Below, in pieces: positions 1 through 6,895 of a stretch of 10,839 nucleotides of DNA. The translations under genes and the position numbers were made by a program. The DNA comes from Cloacimonetes bacterium UBA6081 (GTDB lineage Bacteria > Cloacimonadota > Cloacimonadia > Cloacimonadales > Cloacimonadaceae), in the NCBI GenBank assembly GCA_002428685.1, contig DIXL01000060.1:1-10839 (forward strand), read 5' to 3'. Each line of letters opens with the position of its first letter. Positions within the stretch are counted from its first letter, which is position 1. The notes beneath the pieces were generated by a model that saw nothing but the letters and a program-made list of their open reading frames with translations, had not been told where the DNA came from and made no database searches.

Positions 1-579
1 TTAAGGGAAGGTAAGGGGTAAACGCCCTGGTTTGCGCTGGGGCATACTTTTCCCCACCGTTTCAATCCTTGATTTAAGGGAAGGTAAGGGGTAAACTTCG
101 ATGTGATAGACGACATAGGCGGTCAACACGAGTTTCAATCCTTGATTTAAGGGAAGGTAAGGGGTAAACCATCTACTGGCTGCGTTCATAGCCTTGTAAA
201 CATTCTGTTTCAATCCTTGATTTAAGGGAAGGTAAGGGGTAAACCTGGAACCCCCTCTATGTTTCCACGGGCTACCTCTGTGGTTTCAATCCTTGATTTA
301 AGGGAAGGTAAGGGGTAAACGTGGAATGTTTTCCACAGAGCCGTTATCCCGTTTGGTTTCAATCCTTGATTTAAGGGAAGGTAAGGGGTAAACCTCTGAG
401 CCTGAGCCAGGGCTTCCCCAGCTGAAATTTGTTTCAATCCTTGATTTAAGGGAAGGTAAGGGGTAAACCTTGTTTGCTCAGCTTACGAAGCCGTCGCCGC
501 AACAGTTTCAATCCTTGATTTAAGGGAAGGTAAGGGGTAAACGGTGCAGCATCCCTTTCACAGATGGCTGTGTCTGGGG

Positions 580-1132
580 GTTTCAATCCTTGATTTAAGG
601 GAAGGGGGGGGGTAAACCCGCCTCAATAATTGCATAGTCGGGGATGAGTTTTGTTTCAATCCTTGATTTAAGGGAAGGGGGGGGGTAAACTAATCCGGTC
701 AAGACATATTAATGCTTATAGAACGCGTTTCAATCCTTGATTTAAGGGAAGGGGGGGGGTAAACATACCCAAATCATGTGCAGATAGGGTGCAAGCTTTT
801 GTTTCAATCCTTGATTTAAGGGAAGGGGGGGGGTAAACGGAGCCCAGAATATGCTCCTAATTATGTTATAGCTGGTTTCAATCCTTGATTTAAGGGAAGG
901 GGGGGGGTAAACACCGACAAAGAAAAATTAAACATCGTAGAACAAATTGTTTCAATCCTTGATTTAAGGGAAGGGGGGGGGTAAACCCAGCGAAGGCTGG
1001 AATCCAGTCCTATTAACCCATGTTTCAATCCTTGATTTAAGGGAAGGGGGGGGGTAAACAGTGATTCTGTTTGTGATTCTATTATGGCTTCTGTGTTTCA
1101 ATCCTTGATTTAAGGGAAGGGGGGGGGTAAAC
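580..1132 (-). repeat. Block of eight variant CRISPR repeats (TAA replaced by GGG)
   Basis: The eight consecutive repeats starting at 580, 653, 727, 801, 875, 949, 1022 and 1095 all read GAAGGGGGGGGGTAAAC near their plus-strand end, where the other repeats read GAAGGTAAGGGGTAAAC. Length stays 38 nt. The three changed bases are repeat positions 10-12 in crRNA orientation (TTA to CCC). The hairpin and the ATTGAAAC tag are untouched, so Cas6 processing should still work. Canonical repeats lie on both sides: six nearer the leader, and seven full plus one partial on the older side. Confidence 0.95.
987..1011. repeat. Spacer segment resembling a REP-like hairpin element
   Basis: The spacer at 987-1021 begins CCAGCGAAGGCTGG, a perfect 5-bp stem with a GAAG loop, followed by AATCCAGTCCT. 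Over 25 bases it matches the REP-like element at 10808-10832 at 21 positions. Two of the four differences form a compensatory pair in the stem (third stem base A-T here, C-G there). The spacer start cuts into the 5' arm of the element, as expected if the protospacer was taken from inside such a repeat. That it was captured from a REP-like copy is an inference. Confidence 0.6.
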
Positions 1133-1578
1133 TTAGAGAATGATATTGTGAAAACAGTTGGGAAATTCGTTTCAATCCTTGATTTAAGGGAAGGTAAGGG
1201 GTAAACAACCATATCTGGACAGCAGCCGGATAAAGCAACTAAGTTTCAATCCTTGATTTAAGGGAAGGTAAGGGGTAAACCCATTGACTATTACAACTAC
1301 AGACAAATTGAATATGTGTTTCAATCCTTGATTTAAGGGAAGGTAAGGGGTAAACTGGCCGGATTCCAATTGTCTGGCTATCGAAATATATTGTTTCAAT
1401 CCTTGATTTAAGGGAAGGTAAGGGGTAAACATTCTAAAAACCAATTGCATAGACCTTTTAGGGGCAGTTTCAATCCTTGATTTAAGGGAAGGTAAGGGGT
1501 AAACGGCAATCGTAAAAGAAAGCGTTTTCGGCCAAATCAAGTTTCAATCCTTGATTTAAGGGAAGGTAAGGGGTAAAC

Positions 1579-1761
1579 CCATCTTGATACTTAAGTGCCT
1601 CACTAATAACAATTACACCGGATTTCTCATATCCAGAAAGACTACAGAAAAGCACTCAAATCCGGCCCCGGACAACTGAAATCAGCATTCCCGGGACGGC
1701 ACAAACACGCTATAAACCTATAAAAGAACAGAAAAAACATAAAAACATCAATAAAACCGGC
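1579..1761 (-). promoter_or_regulatory. CRISPR leader between cas4 and the array
   Basis: This 183-bp non-coding stretch separates the cas4 stop codon from the first repeat. Its place next to the repeat end that carries the crRNA start makes it the leader, where array transcription would begin and Cas1-Cas2 would insert new spacers. In the direction of transcription its first part is T-rich with two adjacent TTTATAG copies, and its middle holds GC-rich inverted repeats. The last stretch before the first repeat contains the palindrome ACTTAAGT (1589-1596). I cannot name a convincing promoter inside it; TTGAGT followed by a weak GATATG-like -10 is the best I see. No hairpin followed by a T-run lies between cas4 and the array, so read-through from the cas operon is possible. 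Confidence 0.75.
1618..1672. repeat. Inverted repeats in the leader with alternative pairings
   Basis: CCGGATTT at 1618-1625 and AAATCCGG at 1658-1665 form a perfect 8-bp inverted repeat around a 32-base interval. The second arm is also part of the near-palindrome TCCGGCCCCGGA at 1661-1672. The TCCGG at 1661-1665 can thus pair with either of two CCGGA partners, but not both. Whether this acts as DNA (a protein site for integration) or as RNA cannot be told from sequence. Confidence 0.55.
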
Positions 1762-2352
1762 TCAGGAAATGCATAAATTCCGATAGGTGCAATCCTCGCA
1801 TTTCCTTTTCGTTGTGGTCGCTTTTGGGTATTGTGCAAGATTTATTATCTCAAAAACTTCGTCAAGCATTTCTTTTGCCTGGCCTTTCATTTTGCTGCTA
1901 AGGGCAATTTCCTCCAGATGGTTTTTGGTTCTGGTATATACTATGAAGGCTTTATTAACCTGCTTTGCAAAGTGTTCTTCTATCAGCAGAGCATACAGAA
2001 CTTGCTGATAGCGCAGCGTTTTATAGATACGGTTTTCCCAAAAGGCATATTTGTAATCCAGAGGGGCAGCACTGCCATCCTCAAGAAACAAGATTTCATC
2101 CATTCTGCCTACCAGTCTTAGTTTTTCTGAAGACAGATACACATCTATTAGCTTATCTTTTGCCCCGGCTTTTTTGCGCAGATAGTCCTTGTTTTGTACA
2201 AGTTTTAGCTGATGAATGTTTCTACCTTTGTTTACCAAGGCTCTGCGGTGTTCATGCTGCTCAATTTTCAGCACATTCATATAGTAAACAAAGCGGGGAC
2301 AGAACAAGTATTCCATCACCTCCGAAGGCGTGATAAACTGAAAATCCGTCAT
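1762..2352 (-). CDS. cas4: Cas4 exonuclease, spacer adaptation
   Basis: This 196-residue protein is a RecB-family nuclease with a 4Fe-4S cluster. Cas4 works with Cas1-Cas2 to trim prespacers and choose those next to a proper PAM. The four expected cluster cysteines are present: C18 in YLFCPR near the N-terminus, and C185, C188 and C194 at the C-terminus. The nuclease residues are also visible: H47, D85 in GRMDE, D99 and K101 in LDYKY, and Q116/Q117 in YQQVLYAL. Length is normal for the family. The start codon overlaps the cas2 stop as ATGA; no strong ribosome site precedes it, so translation is probably coupled to cas2. It is the last gene before the leader. Cas4 is more often encoded before cas1 in type I-B loci, so its position after cas2 is a little unusual. 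Confidence 0.96.
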   Translation of the reverse strand: MTDFQFITPSEVMEYLFCPRFVYYMNVLKIEQHEHRRALVNKGRNIHQLKLVQNKDYLRKKAGAKDKLIDVYLSSEKLRLVGRMDEILFLEDGSAAPLDYKYAFWENRIYKTLRYQQVLYALLIEEHFAKQVNKAFIVYTRTKNHLEEIALSSKMKGQAKEMLDEVFEIINLAQYPKATTTKRKCEDCTYRNLCIS

Positions 2353-2639
2353 ATAAAAAGTGCTTTCACTTCATCTGTGATCAAATCCGGATCAAAAGCC
2401 TGTCCCATCAGATCACAACTGTTAAAATCCTCTCTGCACATGGGAAAGATGTAAACCCTGTCTATAGCAAGGTCTATCAAATCTTCTATCTGACACTTCA
2501 ATTCCTTGCGTTTGGTTTTGCTTAGTTCGCCCAGGAAAACCGAATACTGCACTCTGTAGATTCCCGCTTTTTCGCAACATTTGGCCACTTTGGTGCGGGC
2601 TTTGTCTTTTACAATGTCATACATCACCCAGGTTAGCAT
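2349..2639 (-). CDS. cas2: Cas2, structural partner of Cas1
   Basis: This 96-residue protein has the size and pattern of Cas2: a hydrophobic first strand ending in YDI with the conserved aspartate D8, a basic helix, the YSVFLGEL strand, and VYIFPMC near residue 63. Cas2 dimers bridge two Cas1 dimers in the integrase complex that inserts spacers at the leader end of the array. The ATG shares one base with the cas1 stop (TGATG) and is preceded by GGGGAGGA inside the cas1 end, a strong ribosome site. The stop overlaps the cas4 start by four bases. Nothing appears damaged. Confidence 0.96.
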   Translation of the reverse strand: MLTWVMYDIVKDKARTKVAKCCEKAGIYRVQYSVFLGELSKTKRKELKCQIEDLIDLAIDRVYIFPMCREDFNSCDLMGQAFDPDLITDEVKALFI

Positions 2640-3691
2640 CAGTCCTCCCCAATGTCGTCGAACCTACTATCCAAAAAGTTCTTCAGCTTCACCTGCTGCG
2701 AGCTTTCCAGATAGTCTTTGCGTTTGTCTATAATGTAATTGGCAAAGGCATGTGCATCTGTCTGGATCATCTCTATGCGCTTGCGGTTTTTATTGTGATA
2801 GCGGATTATGGCATCGAAGTGTTCCAGCAAAACCGGAGCCAGGAATTTCTTACCTGGGGTGGAAAGCACAATGCCTTTATGCACCGGTTCAATGAATTCC
2901 TCAGAAAACTTATGGCGTGAGAAGATATAAAAAACCGGCTCATCCACCAAGCTGCGATATGGCTCTATAAAATCATAGACAAAGGACTTCTTGTTATAGT
3001 TATCGCTATGCAGCAAGCCCAGATAGGGATCCATTCCGGCTATAATCAAGGCCCGCTCCACCTTGGAATATAAGATGCCATAGCCATAATTCAGCATGGC
3101 ATTAAAGGCATCATGGGCTGGGCGGGAACTGCGTCCCTCAAACTGATAAGCCTCTGGAATAAGCTCCGAGAGAATAGCAAAATAGTTCTTGGAAGCACCA
3201 CCTTCCCAACCCATAAAACTGGAAGCCAGGCTTTCCAAATTTCCTTGGGCATTCATGATGCACAAGGCGGCTTGCTGGATGTGTTCCATTTTGTATTTGT
3301 ATTTGTCTGCCGGAAGATCACGCTTGGAGATTAGCCTTTGCAAAAACCGATATTGGTTCATTATCTTAATAGCAATGCGCTCTTTGATAAACTGCAAACC
3401 TGTATCATCGGACAGCATTTCCAACTGCCTACGCCGGATTAGAACGGTGCTGCCGATTTTGGGAAACCAAACCCTGCCATAAGGATTGCCGTATTTATCC
3501 AAAAACACTATGTCTATGTTATAGTCCATGGCAAGCTGGATGGCATCGGTGGTGATGGTGGCAGCATTGGAAATAACAATGGAGGAGATCTTTTCGGGGG
3601 CAAGCTTCACCTTTTTGTCCTCGATGGATACTTCAAACATTTCGTCCTTTTTGCGGATAAAGCTGCCGTAGGTGTTGAGGTGGAGTTCCAT
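2639..3691 (-). CDS. cas1: Cas1 integrase, spacer adaptation
   Basis: Cas1 is the metal-dependent integrase that joins new spacers to the leader-proximal repeat. With the start chosen here the protein has 350 residues. An N-terminal beta domain (MELHLNTYGSFIRKK) is followed by the alpha-helical catalytic domain. The metal ligands are recognisable: E163 in GWEGGASKNYF, H228 in LGLLHSDN and D240 in FVYDFIEPYR. NAMLNYGYGILYSKVE and AGMDPYLG are further Cas1 signatures. An in-frame GTG at 3727 would add 12 residues, but ATG 3691 is better: the beta domain normally begins at this point, and AGGTG lies just upstream, overlapping the cas3 stop. The gap to cas3 is 7 bases; cas2 follows with a one-base overlap. 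Its base composition (often 45-52% GC) is higher than that of cas3-5-7-8. Confidence 0.97.
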   Translation of the reverse strand: MELHLNTYGSFIRKKDEMFEVSIEDKKVKLAPEKISSIVISNAATITTDAIQLAMDYNIDIVFLDKYGNPYGRVWFPKIGSTVLIRRRQLEMLSDDTGLQFIKERIAIKIMNQYRFLQRLISKRDLPADKYKYKMEHIQQAALCIMNAQGNLESLASSFMGWEGGASKNYFAILSELIPEAYQFEGRSSRPAHDAFNAMLNYGYGILYSKVERALIIAGMDPYLGLLHSDNYNKKSFVYDFIEPYRSLVDEPVFYIFSRHKFSEEFIEPVHKGIVLSTPGKKFLAPVLLEHFDAIIRYHNKNRKRIEMIQTDAHAFANYIIDKRKDYLESSQQVKLKNFLDSRFDDIGED

Positions 3692-3695
3692 AAAG

Positions 3696-3700
3696 CACCT
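3696..3700 (-). promoter_or_regulatory. Ribosome binding site for cas1
   Basis: AGGTG on the minus strand overlaps the cas3 TAG stop and ends 4 bases before ATG 3691. It supports that start over the upstream in-frame GTG at 3727. Confidence 0.65.
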
Positions 3701-6104
3701 ATAAAGACAGGCATGCACCAGAATCACTGGGGTCTAAGATAAAACCGGTTTCACGTTTGTATGCGCTTTCCCAGTATTCCCTTTGAACGAAATATACGTG
3801 ATCGGTAAGTTTATTGAAGAAAAGCATATCTTGGCTGTATTTAATGCAATCTGCTATGGATAAATTTAGCTGATAGGCACTTAAAGTATGATAAGCTCTG
3901 GTCATGGAAAGCTGTAACCTGGAAATCTGTTTTGTATCCATACTGGAATCTTTTAATCTTTCACGGCAACTCAATATCATCTGTAGTGAATCCTCTGCCA
4001 AGTTGTCAGTTAAAATATACACAGTTTCGGAAGCATAGTCGTTTTCTATCAGAAGAAATTTTTTAATAGGTATCTGATGATTTACCTCCTGATCATAATT
4101 TAGACGGGTAATCGCCTTCAAAACTGCATAACCTTCTGCCCCAACATCAATACTTTTGTAGTACGTGCTAATAAGATCGGCAAACTGGAGACTTGTAACT
4201 GAGGTATAGGGTTTCAGGCATTCGCAGGTTTTACTGATAAGGTATCTATCATAGACCTTTTGGCAATATTCTCCCCTATCATCATGAAGGTTTAACAGAT
4301 ACATTTCACCACCCAAGCAACCCAGTTCGCCATTTCTATTGCATCTGCCCGCAACCTGAACGATGCTATCCAAGGGTCCCATATCGCGGTAAACTCTGCT
4401 AAAACTTAGATCAACGCCAGCTTCAACAAGCTGTGTGGAAATAAGGATAATTCTTTTGCCTTCTTTTAACCTGTTTCTAACATAGCTAATAGTCTCTAGT
4501 CTGTGAATGGGAGTATGCAAAGTAGTAAGGCACAAAACCTCATAAGAATCTTGATAACAATCGAAGATTATTTTGTAGAGATTAATGGCTGATCGTTTCG
4601 TATTCATAACAAACAGCACACTAACAACATCATCAAAATTTAGAATTGTATTGCAGAAAGAATCAATTGTGTGCGGTTCTGAAATGATTGTAAGCTTTAC
4701 TCTGTTAAAAACCGGTTTATTGAAATCCACTTGGGCACAAAGCTCAATGTAAGAATCTGGATTATAAATGAAGGGTTGGGTAGCTGTGCAAGTTAACAAG
4801 TAAGTATCAAAACGATCTGCCAAAACACTGAAGACCGCTCTGATAAGTGGGTAATATTTGGCTGGCAAGCTTTGAATTTCGTCCAGTAAGATAATTGAAT
4901 TTACGATATTATGAAGCTTACGCACCATTGAATTTCGCGATCCGATCAGCGAGTGAAAAAATTGCACAAACGTTGAAACAACACATGCCGCTTCCCATGA
5001 TTCTGCAATCAAGGTGTCATTTAAATAGTCGTTAAAATTATAGTCCGGATCATCCTTTGTAAGCTGGTAGTAGTCCACTAAGTGATGGTGCTTCAATAAG
5101 TACTTATACTCATCCTCTTGAAGAATGCTACTGTTAAGCTTTATTACTCTTTCAAATTCCAGATAGTTTTGATCTATAATTGACGTATAGGGCAGACAGT
5201 ATATCACGCGTCTTTTTTTACTTAGGCTATTTTGTAACTGATTGGTGAATTCCATGCAGGCAAAGGTTTTTCCACTTCCTGTAGGGGCAGTCATAGAATA
5301 CAATTTGCTAACTGGGCATATTCTAAGGTTTTCTTGTATGTTTTGGAGGAAATTGGCCCGGATCGAATTTATTTCGCTGTGGTTTTGTGTTATGCCTGAT
5401 ATAGCCTTTTGAGGAGAAAAGCTCATGCTCTGGATAATGGAATCTTCATCTTCTTTAATAATGTTTGCAGCGTCATGTTTATCAGCGTCTGTTAGAACAG
5501 AGAATAATAGGTTTTGAACCAGAAACAGCTCAATAGCGTCTTCAATTTCATACTCTGGCTCAAATTGATCTATATCTTCAGCAAATTCCTTCAGCTTCCG
5601 GTGGTCAAGCTTTGGTGTTTGAATGCCATTATCAGAAAGAAAATTAGCAAAAGAGGGGTATGCTTCAAGCTGCTGACATAAGTTTTGATAAATGGCAATT
5701 GTTTCGTTAATTAGGGCATTGCTTTCCAGATGGTTATTGAAGAAAGAATTTAAGTTTCCGTGATGTTTTTGCACTGCTTTAAAAGCAAGAGGTGCAAAAC
5801 TGCACAGTTCTGAGTCTTCAAGAATATTGAAATAAGCAATAACTGACGAGATATAGCTATGATGGGTTAAGTTATTGTTTTTTCCCCCTCTGATGTACTG
5901 CTGGAAATATGAGGTAGCCTTTCCCAGATCATGAATCAGCTCAATTTTGTAAGCAAGGGTGGCAAGCTGCTCTTTAGAGAGTAAGTGGAGGTTTAAAGAA
6001 AGCCTCTGGATGCGCATACTTGCTGCTTTTGCAACATTGATTAGATGCATTGCCAGAGGCTTTTCCTTGTATCCTTTTGACGCAGGATGAGAGATTATGG
6101 TCAT
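3699..6104 (-). CDS. cas3: Cas3, HD nuclease and helicase fusion
   Basis: This 801-residue protein is the effector nuclease recruited when Cascade has found its target; it unwinds and degrades the DNA. The N-terminal HD domain (about 1-215) shows H20, the H58-D59 pair in LIHDLGK, H81/H82 in LTHHSY, H114/H115 in KHHGN and D206/D208 in LTDADKHD. The superfamily 2 helicase follows: Walker A APTGSGKT (273-280), the DEIQ box (408-411), TCTATQ (438-443), the STQLVEAGVDLSF motif near 556-568, and the motif VI arginines in QVAGRCNRNG (583-592). A C-terminal domain fills about 620-801. All catalytic motifs are intact and the length is normal. The start overlaps the cas5 stop as ATGA with only a distant AGGAT, so translational coupling is likely. 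The gene is AT-rich (about 33-36% GC in most lines counted). Confidence 0.97.
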   Translation of the reverse strand: MTIISHPASKGYKEKPLAMHLINVAKAASMRIQRLSLNLHLLSKEQLATLAYKIELIHDLGKATSYFQQYIRGGKNNNLTHHSYISSVIAYFNILEDSELCSFAPLAFKAVQKHHGNLNSFFNNHLESNALINETIAIYQNLCQQLEAYPSFANFLSDNGIQTPKLDHRKLKEFAEDIDQFEPEYEIEDAIELFLVQNLLFSVLTDADKHDAANIIKEDEDSIIQSMSFSPQKAISGITQNHSEINSIRANFLQNIQENLRICPVSKLYSMTAPTGSGKTFACMEFTNQLQNSLSKKRRVIYCLPYTSIIDQNYLEFERVIKLNSSILQEDEYKYLLKHHHLVDYYQLTKDDPDYNFNDYLNDTLIAESWEAACVVSTFVQFFHSLIGSRNSMVRKLHNIVNSIILLDEIQSLPAKYYPLIRAVFSVLADRFDTYLLTCTATQPFIYNPDSYIELCAQVDFNKPVFNRVKLTIISEPHTIDSFCNTILNFDDVVSVLFVMNTKRSAINLYKIIFDCYQDSYEVLCLTTLHTPIHRLETISYVRNRLKEGKRIILISTQLVEAGVDLSFSRVYRDMGPLDSIVQVAGRCNRNGELGCLGGEMYLLNLHDDRGEYCQKVYDRYLISKTCECLKPYTSVTSLQFADLISTYYKSIDVGAEGYAVLKAITRLNYDQEVNHQIPIKKFLLIENDYASETVYILTDNLAEDSLQMILSCRERLKDSSMDTKQISRLQLSMTRAYHTLSAYQLNLSIADCIKYSQDMLFFNKLTDHVYFVQREYWESAYKRETGFILDPSDSGACLSL

Positions 6105-6880
6105 AGAAAAGATATCCTGCTGTGAACAGAATTGTGCAATTCTATGGAACTCTGAAATTCTCCTGCTAAACGTTTACCTGTCACTTCCACTACTACATCC
6201 CCAAAGCGAATTGTCTGCCTATGTGTTTTATTTTTACTTATCTCCACTTTTTGATCCAGAGGCATTCGTTCCAAACTAAGGTGATAGTTTTCGGTTTGGA
6301 TATCTCTAATCTGGTCTTTACATATCGCAGAATCAAGATAATCTGAGTATTCACAATGGGAAAACTCATCTTTTGAGTAGGTTTTTATAAGTTCCAGATG
6401 TGCAGTGAATTGCCTTTGTCCCAAATATAAGCCATAGCCAAAATCATGAGCTAATATCTTGTTCTCCAAACTCGCAAAGTTTGTGTGATTATCAGAACAA
6501 TATCCCACATACACAATCCAACCTAATTCATTTTCACCTGCTGACTTTAATAGCTCTAAACGGCACTGTTTGTGGGCAGATAGATCGTTAATAGGAGTAG
6601 AACTGCTTTTATCCTGGGCATAATTCATAGTCTGGAATAGTTTAGTATAACTGCTTCCCAATGGGATTGATATTGCTACTGCAAGTTTATTTGAGCTAAA
6701 TAGTCCATAGTATTCATCTCTGGGGAATTTCATTATTGATGCCAAAAGTCCGCAGATTACTGTGCGGGGTGGAATTAAATAACTTAGCGAAGATGCATTG
6801 GTATAGAATTTGCGGAAGTGTGCAAACTTGCCCGAAAGCCTTAGTTCCAAAATTCTATCTAAGTTTAATATTTCATTCAT
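6101..6880 (-). CDS. cas5: Cas5, Cascade subunit binding the crRNA 5' tag
   Basis: The protein has 259 residues from ATG 6880. Cas5 caps the crRNA 5' tag and joins Cas8 to the Cas7 backbone. The N-terminal signature is clear: LELRLSGKFAHFRKFYTN, then SLSYLIPPRTVICGLLASI (about residues 11-50), the ferredoxin-like RAMP fold typical of type I-B Cas5. The rest is less conserved and ends in a beta-rich tail (FGDVVVEVTGKRL). An in-frame TTG at 6892 would add four residues; ATG 6880 is preferred because GGGGGAG lies directly before it and the TTG has no ribosome site. The gap to cas7 is 15 bases and cas3 overlaps by four. In type I-B, Cas5 is not expected to process crRNA, since a separate Cas6 is present. 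Confidence 0.93.
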   Translation of the reverse strand: MNEILNLDRILELRLSGKFAHFRKFYTNASSLSYLIPPRTVICGLLASIMKFPRDEYYGLFSSNKLAVAISIPLGSSYTKLFQTMNYAQDKSSSTPINDLSAHKQCRLELLKSAGENELGWIVYVGYCSDNHTNFASLENKILAHDFGYGLYLGQRQFTAHLELIKTYSKDEFSHCEYSDYLDSAICKDQIRDIQTENYHLSLERMPLDQKVEISKNKTHRQTIRFGDVVVEVTGKRLAGEFQSSIELHNSVHSRISFL

Positions 6881-6883
6881 GCT

Positions 6884-6890
6884 CTCCCCC
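6884..6890 (-). promoter_or_regulatory. Ribosome binding site for cas5
   Basis: GGGGGAG on the minus strand lies in the 15-base gap after the cas7 stop and ends 3 bases before ATG 6880. It decides for this start over the in-frame TTG at 6892. Confidence 0.55.
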
Positions 6891-6895
6891 AATTA

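Larger units (their letters stand above)
1..1578 (-). CRISPR. Type I-B CRISPR array, 21 full repeats plus one partial, 21 spacers
   Basis: The direct repeat is 38 nt. On the plus strand it starts GTTTCAATCCTTGATTTAAG and ends GGTAAGGGGTAAAC. Full repeats begin at 59, 132, 207, 283, 356, 431, 505, 580, 653, 727, 801, 875, 949, 1022, 1095, 1169, 1243, 1318, 1393, 1467 and 1541; bases 1-23 are a cut repeat, so the array continues outside the window. Spacers are 35-38 nt and all look different. On the minus strand the repeat ends in ATTGAAAC, the usual 8-nt crRNA tag of type I systems, preceded by a small hairpin (CCTT, loop AAATC, AAGG). This makes the minus strand the crRNA strand and places the leader at 1579-1761, beside cas4. 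The newest spacer is therefore 1505-1540 and the oldest visible one 24-58. Two repeat versions exist: 13 full repeats and the partial one are canonical, eight are variant. Confidence 0.99.

Noticed and set aside
1..1540. Open reading frames of 70-118 codons across the array with repeated peptides such as FTPYLPLNQGLK and VYPLPSLKSRIET
   Set aside because: They are translations of the CRISPR repeats. Repeat units vary between 73 and 76 bases, so the frame shifts from unit to unit, and no ribosome sites or codon pattern support protein coding.
1661..1672. Leader GC-rich palindrome as a rho-independent terminator after cas4
   Set aside because: No run of T follows the hairpin in the direction of transcription, and the loop is very small.
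1787..2454. Several plus-strand open frames opposite cas4 and cas2
   Set aside because: They overlap genes with clear catalytic motifs on the other strand and show no recognisable protein pattern.
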